Assembly: GCA_014529385.2 (NCBI GenBank)
Contig: CM043971.1
Span: 98,723,985-98,787,984 of the forward strand
Length of the DNA stretch: 64,000 bases
Direction of reading: 5' to 3'
Origin: Adiantum capillus-veneris
Lineage: Eukaryota > Streptophyta > Polypodiopsida > Polypodiales > Pteridaceae
This document shows positions 55,714 through 64,000 of this stretch, piece by piece. The notes beneath the pieces are model-generated. The model saw only the letters and a program-made list of their open reading frames with translations. It did no database searches and had not been told where the DNA came from. The position numbers were made by a program, and so were the translations under genes. Within the stretch, counting starts at the first letter, position 1, and every line of letters begins with the position of its first letter.

Positions 55714-56296
55714 TCAATTGGAGGCTTTTGATTGCAAATAAATCTCCCTAGAGAGAAGTCTAGCCTTTTTGATATCTTCTACCTGCTCATTAGCGAGGTT
55801 TGATTTGGCTTCAAGCCATCGTTTGTGTTCGCCTTCAGTAGCATGCCCATTGACTTTTATAGCGGTAAGCAATTGTACCTCCGCTGAAAGATGCAACAGG
55901 TGATCCTCCCTAGCTTTCTTGATTCGGGGGCCCGAGGTTTTGATTGCTTTCTGGATGCTCCGAGCAAAGAGGTCCCACGCATTGTGCTTGTTGAGGTTGA
56001 CATCTTTTTTTAGCTTACCCAGTGCTTTCTTGGCTAGATTCCTGAAAAGAGGGTCTTTGAAAAGGTGTGCCCCTGTTACCAACAATTTTTTTTTACCTCT
56101 TGGGGCCTGCTCCTCATCTTTATTCTTCTTATATTGAATGTGCAGATGTATGTGATCCAAGAGGATTGTTGTTGAGACTACCTTCATTTCCATCAGCGTC
56201 GGTATCCGGTCAGCTTGGTGTGAGCAATAGCATCTGTCTAGTCTGAAGGCAGTGCGGGCGTACTGAAGGCTTGTGTAGGTGAACCCAAGTGTTTTG
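55714..56296 (-). pseudogene. L1 ORF2 endonuclease, C-terminal part
   Basis: After the solo LTR the domain continues KTLGFTYTSLQYARTAFRLD, then RIPTLMEMKVVSTTILLDHI where the SDH active-site motif reads LDH. A Lys-rich linker to RT follows. Confidence 0.85.
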
Positions 56297-56615
56297 TGTA
56301 AAGAATGAGGATGCAAGAGAGCTACACAAGACAAGCACAAAGCACACAGAGATGGAAAGCTTCTTCTTCTTCACAGAAAAGAGAGTACAAAATGACTAAG
56401 TGCTAAAGCTGAAAAGTAGCACATATGTACATGCGGTCACTAAGTGTGAACTCGCTAGAAGCGTACTAGGCTGGCACTATAAGTGTAGTCCAGCTGTAGA
56501 ATCACTGGCAGAGATCCTCCGTGTCGGTCACCTAACGCGCCAGTGAGTAAATGCCGTAAGCGGCCAAGACTCGTAGTGGATGCCAGCTCAAGGTGTAGAG
56601 CTCGACATCTCAACA
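56297..56615. mobile_element. Solo LTR (319 bp) inside L1 endonuclease
   Basis: Ends TGTAAAGAATG ... CATCTCAACA (TG...CA), with direct 5-bp flanks TTTTG at 56292-56296 and 56616-56620. Removing it and one flank gives the contiguous frame PWNKTLGF. It may be the recombination product of a full LTR element or a terminal-repeat-in-miniature relative. Orientation unknown; CACTATAAGTG (about 56474) could be a TATA box. Confidence 0.9.
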
Positions 56616-57240
56616 TTTTGTTCCATGGGCCAACATCCCATAAGTCGATCATTGACCACTTTTCGCACAAACTTTGCCATTTAGACCTTTCTGAGCCAGC
56701 CAGCACACTGGAGGATCCTGTTCTATCCCTGCTCTTTTCTACCATGTTAAAGTCACCAACCAACAACCACCCCCCTTCAATAGGGGTATCTCCGAGATGC
56801 TCTCCGAGATGCATCCAAAGTTTGGCTCTATCTTTTGCATTGCAAGGGCTGTACACATTCACAATAGTGAGGGGACTCCCTTCCCATCTGATTCTAATCC
56901 CGAGGATCCTACCGGATGGGTGGTTAAGAACCAACTTCGGCTCCAATTCTCTGTCCACAATGCTGAGGACGCCACTGAAGGCGTTATTTCCTTCTCCATA
57001 AAATACCAGTTTCTTTCCTAGCATCTGCTTTCTCTTGCTATGGGCATCTAGATGGTGTTCCTGAATGGCCCAAAAGTTGATTGTCTTCTCCTTTTTTATT
57101 TCCTCCCAGAAAAGGGTACTCTTCTTCTGGGTTTTCAACCCTTTACGTTCCAAGATTGAATAGTGAGAGACTCCATCATTAATACGGGGTTCATTGGGAT
57201 AGAGGAACGAATTCTTTAGCATCCCAATCATTCCCCCCAC
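56616..57240 (-). pseudogene. L1 ORF2 endonuclease, N-terminal part
   Basis: Starts near the first ATG at 57240. FWAIQEHHLDAHS holds the catalytic Glu, GWLLVGDFNMVEKSRDRTGS the metal-site Asp-Asn. The frame is intact up to WDVGPWNK, where the solo LTR inserted. Confidence 0.9.
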
Positions 57241-58026
57241 CCCCCCTTCTCCTTGGTCTCAAGAGAATCCAGGGGTTCCAAGTCATAGGATATCTTTTCT
57301 TGCAATGTTGCAAATGGATTGTGCAAAGGGATAATGAACCCCCCTCCTTTCGAAGGGGTAGTGGATGAATTAGATCCTTTCACCTCCAGTGTTTTGACGA
57401 ATTGTAGCACTTTGGAGTCTCTTGCCACTACCTTCACTCTTTTGGCTCTTTTTAGACCAGGGACTTGGACAGCCCCGTCGCCGTTGTAACTGTCATAAAT
57501 TTGGGGGTAGCAGCGGGATTAATGATCTTATTAATATTTCATGTACCTTTAGAAGCTCGTTGTATGGGAATCAATTCTTCCACCTTCTTTTCCTGCATCT
57601 TCGTATCTGTTTTCTCACACAACATCCCTCCTTCATCCTTCCCTGTATTTGTCCCTTCATTATTGTCTCCCTGCTTCTCCAGCCCTCCCATTGGGGTACC
57701 ATTAGAATTCAATGGGCAATCCTTAGCGAAGTGACCAAAGTTGTTGCATTTAAAACATGCTCCAAAGTAAGTTCCAAAGTTTAGCAGAATGGTAACAAGC
57801 CCAGCTCCGACATTGATAACCATGCTTTTAGGTGGCGTTTTAGACGAATCCCATCCTATACAAACGTTGTTTGAAGTTTTGCCAAAACCTCTCTTACTAG
57901 GTATATATAAGGGAGTGCCCAGTTGGCTAGCAAGCATCCTGAGATTATGCCACACCCGGCTAGGCAGTCCCACAAACTCTACCCAGACCGGATGAACCGC
58001 TTGCAAAGATTCATCTGAGTCGAACT
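57241..58026 (-). pseudogene. L1 ORF1, C-terminal two-thirds (DUF4283 and CCHC)
   Basis: Begins at the truncation point as ESLQAVHPVWVEFVGLPSRV, then HNLRMLASQLGTPLYIPS, and the knuckle CFKCNNFGHFAKDC (CX2CX4HX4C). A frameshift near 57520 leads to the Lys-rich tail and the frame ending at 57228. Plant L1 ORF1 is normally longer at the N-terminus, which is lost here. Confidence 0.85.
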
Positions 58027-58043
58027 ACATGGACATCCATCTT

Positions 58044-58934
58044 ATGAGACAATAGTCCCCCCCCCCCCCCTCCCCCGTTTTGCCACTCGCTCCCTTATTT
58101 CTCAATTTACAAAGCCTACTTCTAACTTATCCTCAAGATTCAAATCCTACAAATATTGAGACACATGTCGCTTTAGAAGAAACCATATAACACACCAAAA
58201 AATGAATCCGCGGCATGAGGGGTGTTTGTATAGGATTTGTTGTACAGTTCATTGAGAACATTGTCAAAGACTTGTGGTAGGTCTGCTCTTGTAAAACAAG
58301 TGCAGAGCAATTGGATGTATTTCTGCTAACACCTTGTTCATAAAATGCAAAAAAATGCAAGCAGCATGGGATGTCACGATCCATAATTCCAAGGCTCTTC
58401 TCCTGTGCACACGTGAGTTTGGTCTCAACTTGTGAGTTGTCCACATTGTGTGATAGTTGAGAAGTGCATTGCAATGCTGGAAACGTTGAGGCGAATGAAA
58501 TGCACACAACCACCTACCAAGGCATAGCATGCCATGATGAGAAAATAGGCCACAACTTCTAACCCTGGCGCAACCAAAGTCCCTCTCTCGCGTTCGTGCT
58601 CGCGCTTGCGTTCGCATTCGCATTCGCATTCGCGAAGCTCCATACTGAGGCTTAATTGTGAGATATAAAAGCCCCTAAAATAGCACACGATGTCACGTGA
58701 TGTTTTAGGGCTTTTCCATCTCACTCTCTTAAGCCAATTGAGCATTGATATCTCACTCTTAGGCATCTGTCCCACATGGAAATTGGCCTTTGGTGAGCTC
58801 ACAAGTTGTAGGCAAGAGCTTTTTTGTAGATTGAAACCATGTTGAGTGTCTCTTGTTACACAAGCTCGGCTTGTTTTTCTTTTCACAATTTGAGCGCGAT
58901 AAAGATAGCAGAGAGAAACTTTATACATATCATG
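58044..58934. other. Unassigned DNA with C-run and hexanucleotide repeat
   Basis: A ~12-base C run at 58057-58070. TTCGCA/TTCGCG hexamers at about 58588-58635 (CGTTCGCATTCGCATTCGC). No gene. Confidence 0.5.
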
Positions 58935-59076
58935 TATTTACAACTGCACATTGCTATACATTACACCCTCAAGGGGAAACCGTGGGAACACCGAAGCAAA
59001 CGCAACCTGTGAGCCTTGAACCCTCAACCTTGGGGATACATCACAAAGATCTCACCAACTAAGCTACACTTCTTCG
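58935..59076 (-). mobile_element. tRNA-derived SINE (second family)
   Basis: The - strand has an A box TAGCTTAGTTGG (59055-59066) and a B box GGTTCAAGGC (59013-59022), with TCACAGGTTGCGTTTGC and CCCCTTGAGGGTGTAATG after them. The spacing fits a tRNA promoter. The acceptor stem is poorly formed, so this is a SINE head and not a tRNA gene. The 3' end is not determined. Confidence 0.6.
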
Positions 59077-59877
59077 GTAAGCCCAACTTGTTAGATAGTG
59101 AATCATCAAGAAGGCTCTAAATGAGGCCAATCATAGATTGTTCAACTTGTTGAGCAAAGGGGCCCCCGCCGTCAAGGGCAACGTGCTAGCGACCTTGGAT
59201 TCTTTTTGGATGTGATGAGGATTTCAAAAACTACACATGAAGGGATTGTTGGGCTCAGCCTTCGCCTACTTAAACATATGGTTTACCCAATCACGCCTTC
59301 TTACAATATCATAGACTTGACCATCTAACCACAAATGGACCTCCTTATGAATATCTTTGATTGCTATTCTTTAATTAGCTTCAAGCATGAATCCATTGCA
59401 TAACCACCCATAAGAATTTCTGTACAGCGGTACTCATATGTATTTCATATTGTTGGTCTTCTTTGTGGTGCAATTTTTCATAAGTATCGTTTGCATTTGA
59501 CTATGTTGCATTGAAAAGTGCTAAACTGTGTCACTTACTTGCTCACATAGAATTGCCAAGCAAGATAGGTTGAAATCTTGCTACTTCAATATGCCTCTCT
59601 TTTTCATTGTTAGCCAAAAGCTTGTGACAAAAGAGTCAATTTTCTTGCTAGTTGTTGCAATACAAGTTGGTGATGCTCAATATATTGTCAATCTAGATGT
59701 TCTTAATGTGGAGTATTTGGTTGACCTTTATGTAGCAATACAAGTAGCACACCCCACTATGCTCACTAGCCCAATAAGGCACACACCTATGCAAGATGCA
59801 TCATAGGAAATAAAAAAGGCTATGACTACAAAAGGAAAATGACAAGACTATAATCCTTGGTAGGGTTTGCTAGTTTT
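59077..59877. other. Unassigned DNA
   Basis: Short frames only, including 59528-59806 on +; no family recognised. Confidence 0.4.
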
Positions 59878-59882
59878 TTACT

Positions 59883-60069
59883 TGTTGGAATTACGCTCAA
59901 GGCACACAACAAAGAGTATTTTACTTAGTGTGCAATGGAAAGATAAGTTAGCCATAGAGTGATGGGTGTATATACAATGCACGGGGGAAAAACCCTCCTA
60001 GTGAGGTAAAAAATGCCCGGAGGTCCTAAGTGTGTTCACACACATCACTACTACATGCATATCGTAACA
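59883..60069 (-). repeat. 3' LTR of Copia derivative
   Basis: TGTTGGAATTA ... ATCGTAACA. Compared with the right LTR it lacks about 40 bp after TTGGAATTA (the part with GGTTGGAGGAAAACAC). Confidence 0.9.
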
Positions 60070-60081
60070 AATCCCCCTTGG
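60070..60081 (-). promoter_or_regulatory. Polypurine tract
   Basis: The - strand CCAAGGGGGATT lies immediately before the 3' LTR. Confidence 0.8.
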
Positions 60082-60289
60082 GAATGATGAGGTGAACAAG
60101 AGCTATCACATAGAGTACATGAAAGTGCCATGCCCTGAGGACATGATTAGTCCACAAAAGCTTTGCTGAAAGCTTCAAAATTCTCACAAGACAATGCCTT
60201 TGTGAAAAGATATGCAAGGTTGACCTATGTTCGCACATAAGCCAAGTTGATCCCTCCCTTTGAGATCCTCTCCCTGACATAGTTTTAAT

Positions 60290-61478
60290 ACACCTCAATG
60301 TGCTTTGTGCGAGCATGAAAAACTAGGTTCCTCACAACTGCCAATGCACTCTGATTGTCAGTGTTGATAGTGTTGGCAGTGTCCTGTCCAACACCTAGCC
60401 ATAGGCCCCTGAGCCATGCACACTCAACTGTAGCTGTGAAGACTGTCTTTTACTCATCCTCACAACTGGAAGTGACCATAGTAGGTTGCTTCTTGCTCAA
60501 CCATGATATGCATGAGCTACCAAGCATGAAACAAAAACCACTTCTGGACACTCATGTGTCAAAATAGCCAACCCAATTTGACTCTAAAAAAGCATGTAAA
60601 TTTGTCAGCAATGATCCCTACTTGGGATAAAACAAGCCAAGATGTTAAGTGCCACTCAAGTAGCAAAAATCCTCTTGACATCCTGCCAATGCTTAGACCC
60701 TGGGCTATGCATGAATCTGTTGACTTGTGAGAGTACAAACTGAATATTCAGCCTCGTGTTGCATACATAAATGATGCAACTAGCAGCAGTTTGGTAAAGA
60801 GTGACATCGGCAAGATCACCCACATCATGAAGACTCGATTTCAAACCTATTTCCATGGGAGTGGAAATATGTTTGCAATCCTCAAATCCAAACTTAGATA
60901 GCTATGTCTCTATGTAACTTGTTTGACACAAGGCAATAACATCATCACACTATTGAAACTGCATACCCAAGTAATGATGCAACAACCCCAAATATTTCAT
61001 CATGAAAGTAGCATTCAAATCAACCTTAAATTGATCAATATGTCTCTCATTTGGTTTAGTGATCAATAAATCATCCACATAGAGAAGGACAATGAGGAGT
61101 ACGTCACCCTCATGCTTTACATATAATGTGCTTTCTGTTGGACTATTACGAAAGCCTTATTTGACCAAATGAGTGTCAGCCTTCTCATACCAAGCACGAG
61201 GAGATTTCTTCAACCCATACAAAGCTTTCTTACATTTGCACACTTTATCTTCCTGCCCTTTAATGACAAAACCGCAAGGCTACGTTACATAAACTTCCTC
61301 AAATATGTCACCATTCAAGAAAGAAGTAACAATCTTTGACTGATGTACATCCCAACCAAAATGAGCTGCCAATGCCCATAGAAAATTCATAGTAGTCATA
61401 CAACAGATGGGAGAAAAAGTCTCTTCATAATCTATACCTTTTTGTTGTGCATAACCCTTTGCAACAAGTCTAGGCTTG
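60290..61478 (-). pseudogene. Copia RNase H and RT remnant
   Basis: RT pieces (AKGYAQQKGIDYEE type, about 61430) and RNase H pieces read with several stops; RLNIQFVLSQVNRFMHSPGS (60656-60856) is the RT-RNase H connection. The YVDD region is near 61075-61085. Same regions as copies A and B. Confidence 0.8.
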
Positions 61479-62345
61479 TCACTGCTTGATCAAGTGATCA
61501 TTAGCTTTACAATAATGGCAATGCATCTTTCTTTTTCCCTTATCGCCAGAATTTCGAGACAAATTAATGTCAGCAGAAGCATTAGGAACATGTGATTTAC
61601 CACTCACAAAAGAACCATGAGAAGTGGCTACATTGCTATTACCACCTTTTCTTTGAGCATCAATAAAGGCATGTTCAACTACACGTTGTCTAGTCCTTTT
61701 TTTTTTCTTGGAAGAGGCTCTTGCAACAGCAATGTGCATAATGCATCAAACTTGATAATTTTAGGATTTTCTTGGGTCATAAGTCTCAAAGTACTAGCAA
61801 AATTCTAGTAAGAATTTGGTAAGGAATCAAGAACTGTCTACTGAAATGTCTTCACCTGTAGAAATAAGTTTCTCATTGATATCCTTGACACCAGCAAGGA
61901 AAGTTTCCATATCATCTTCCTCATGCATAATCTTCGACTCCATCTCTTTACTAGCAATGCAATTTTTGTCTCATTGCGACTTGCATAAAGACCAGCCAAA
62001 ATATCGCAAGCTTGTTTTGCACATTTTGCTGAACGAATGTGGGTGGTAATAGTGCGCTTCACAGGCAACTCAATCAGTGCATGAGCCTACGCATATTTTA
62101 CATCCCAACGAGCTTGCTCAACCGTAGGCATAATAGATCTGGCAGTAGCAATCTTGCCACCAAAACCTGCAACATCCTCAACATCATCTACATCCTCAGA
62201 ACCAAGATGTACATCAATGCCCTGCACAATGTTCCAAATGCCCTTCAACACAAGGACATGTTGCATCATGTAAGCCCACATAGGGTAACTGTCCCTATCC
62301 AATCTGCAAAGATCTTGAACACATATGTGTTGTTGTCAGCCATGG
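61479..62345 (-). pseudogene. gag: Copia gag
   Basis: UBN2-type pieces: DRDSYPMWAYMMQHVLVLKG (about 62245-62300) and AGLYASRNETKIALLV. The C-terminal frame 61739-61479 has the zinc knuckle CHYCKANDH. After KANDHLIKQ the frame runs into RT at the deletion point. Confidence 0.85.
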
Positions 62346-62691
62346 TGAATGCTACACCTGATGTGAAAATTGTCCAAAAAGAGGAGAAACAAGGCGGGAA
62401 CAACACGTGCTATATAGCACATACCAAAAAAGATTGTAAGGGACCTGTTATGTAGAAAACGGCACTGACAAAAAATTTGCACAAAATGATGAAATTGGCT
62501 ACGTAGTACTGCTTGCAGTGAAAACGGAGGCCAAAATGAGCTCGAATCAAAAATCTGAGCAGATCCGACTCTACAAGCTTACCCAAAATATTCTTCGACC
62601 TACCGACGCTTGCCAAAGCTCACAGAATTTGGAGAAAGGGAGCAGGCATGTACTGGAGTTGTTGGCGACTAAGCTCGGGAGGACGCAACCT

Positions 62692-62703
62692 GCTCTGATA
62701 CCA
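62692..62703 (-). promoter_or_regulatory. Primer-binding site, initiator tRNA-Met type
   Basis: The - strand TGGTATCAGAGC is the classical plant Copia primer site, two bases from the LTR. Confidence 0.9.
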
Positions 62704-62705
62704 AT

Positions 62706-62932
62706 TATTGGAATTAGGGTTGGAGGAAAACACACTCATCTTGGAGAAGATGAAGGAAACTCAAGGCACACAACAAAGAGTATATTACTTAGTGTGCAAT
62801 GGAAAGATAAGTTAGCCCTAGAGTGATGGGCGTATATACAATGCACAGGGGAAAAAACCTCCTAGTGAGGGAAAAGATACCCCGAAAATCCTAAGTGTGT
62901 TCACACATCATTACCACATGTAAATGGTAACA
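62706..62932 (-). repeat. 5' LTR of Copia derivative
   Basis: 227 bp, TATTGGAATTAGGG (TG start mutated to TA) to AATGGTAACA. Full version of the LTR at 59883. Confidence 0.9.
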
Positions 62933-62937
62933 TTACT

Positions 62938-63328
62938 TTGCTCAAGAAAGTTCGCTTGAGGTTTGGTAAAACTCGGATGATGATGTGGAGGGAAGAAAGG
63001 GAGAAATGCTAATTATAGTCCTTTGAATTCAAATGGTTGGTCACGATTGTGCTAGGGAGAAAAATGATACTGCACATAGGTAGAATAGTCTCTCATTGCT
63101 CTAAGCTTGAGTTAGAGATAGAGAAGCATGAGAGAGAGGAAGGGAGAGAGACAATACATGAAGAGAGTGTGGGACAGAGTGAGCATACCTACAACCTTAA
63201 AAGATAACCACTTTTTGTCAGATTTAAACAGCAAAGTCGGATTTAAATAGCAAAGAATGTCTCTTTAATGATTGGCAAATGGAAGTAATTTTGATATGCA
63301 AGAGAAAGTGTGTGATTAGCTCACATTT

Positions 63329-63360
<32 letters not shown>

Positions 63361-64000
63361 AAAGAAAGAATGTAAAAAATATTATTGTCATCATACAAGG
63401 GAGGGTTGAGAAGTTTCTTTAGTAACCTTTAGAGAAAGAGTGTTTTTAATGTTGGGGTGGAAAAAAGGAAATTGAAAATTTCAAAAGAGACATTTTAAAA
63501 TTAAGTTATCCACTTATTTTTTAGGTAAAAACTTCTTATTTCAAAAGCCAAAATAGAGGAAAAAACAATTTAAAAACCGAGCACAAGCCTTTTTTCTCAC
63601 TCTTCTAGGCTTGGTCAAACCTGAGTTAAACCTTAAGCATTTTCTCAAATTTTCAAATAAAGAGGCCCTCCTATACCCTATTTACTTCTTAATGGTTCAA
63701 TTTTAGGCAAAATAACAACATTGGAAATTTTCATGGATAGGCTATAACTTTAAATATGAACATTTTTCTCTCCTTAAAAGCAAAAGCATAACAGAACGTT
63801 GAGAACTACTAAGGCTACTCGTGTAGCAATTTAGCCCTCGCTAAAATGACTTTTAGGATGGTAAAGTGCCAAAACTATGAAAAAGGGCAAAAAAAATAAC
63901 ACTCATTTTGTGGCATAGTTTCGGTTGAAAAATCATTTGCAAAAAAAAGAAAGTTAAGTGTGGAAGTAATATCCCAAAAAAAAAAGCCAAGCTTTTTTCC
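62938..64000. other. AT-rich sequence to the window end, no gene
   Basis: A short (GA)n at 63331-63359 and several GAGAGA patches near 63130-63160. I see no coding region. Confidence 0.5.

Larger units (their letters stand above)
52822..58043 (-). mobile_element. Plant L1 LINE, 5'-truncated, with target duplication
   Basis: Body 52837/52839-58026. ACATGGACATCCATCTT occurs at 52822-52838, directly before the poly(T) (poly(A) on the - strand), and again at 58027-58043. That gives a 15-17-bp target duplication. The body begins in the middle of ORF1, so it is 5'-truncated, and it then has ORF1, ORF2 (endonuclease, RT, zinc knuckle), a short 3' UTR and poly(A). A 319-bp solo LTR inserted later splits the endonuclease. 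Confidence 0.95.
59878..62937 (-). mobile_element. Ty1/Copia deletion derivative with both LTRs and target duplication
   Basis: Element 59883-62932, flanked by TTACT at 59878-59882 and 62933-62937. The - strand order is 5' LTR (62706-62932), primer site, gag, then directly RT and RNase H, polypurine tract, 3' LTR (59883-60069). A deletion joins the gag zinc knuckle to RT at about 61480 and removes protease and integrase, so it cannot move on its own. Same family as copies A and B. Confidence 0.95.

Noticed and set aside
59011-59076. Functional tRNA gene
   Set aside because: A and B boxes are present but the acceptor stem does not pair well; a SINE is more likely.

Overview
The window is nuclear DNA from a land plant with a large, transposon-filled genome. 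The evidence is one intron-rich plant gene, plant-type Copia and Gypsy LTR retrotransposons with initiator-Met and Asp tRNA primer sites, LINEs, tRNA-derived SINEs, MITEs and many GA/CT microsatellites. The presence of a LINE that is not the usual plant L1 would fit a fern or lycophyte, but that is only a guess.

Host gene. The only clearly functional host gene is a ten-exon SUMO-activating enzyme subunit 1 (SAE1/AOS1), + strand, 8487-16504. All exons join in frame to 355 residues. A MITE-like inverted-repeat element ends 31 bp before its ATG. Its 5.8-kb first intron carries a nearly full-length LINE in antisense, and intron 7 holds a second MITE-like element.

1-8000: the 5' end of a Gypsy element on the - strand (LTR, Asp-type primer site, long repeat-rich leader, intact gag running off the left edge). 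It is followed by two inverted, tail-to-tail copies of a Copia element that has lost integrase and reverse transcriptase but keeps a conserved C-terminal ORF.

17690-30592: a tandem segmental duplication, copies A and B, of a composite: LTR-like block, CT tract, SINE, unknown block and a Copia element on the - strand. Copy A alone carries an RT-deleted LINE and a 0.7-kb long-TIR foldback element, so copy B serves as the empty site for both. Copy B continues into the Copia gag and a partial 5' LTR.

30600-52800: mostly decayed Gypsy, Copia and LINE pieces, long microsatellites, a histone-fold H3-like remnant, tandem repeats and a nine-unit minisatellite. Large parts have no recognisable gene.

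52837-58026: a 5'-truncated plant L1 on the - strand with a 15-17-bp target duplication. Its endonuclease domain is split by a 319-bp solo LTR with its own 5-bp target duplication.

59883-62932: an internally deleted relative of the A/B Copia, with both LTRs, primer site, polypurine tract and 5-bp target duplication.

The most interesting pattern is that the SINE in the A/B unit and the non-L1 LINE share a 3' tail (GGTCTC...GACGTTAAWATA followed by a CT tract). This suggests a LINE-SINE partnership using dinucleotide tails or targets.
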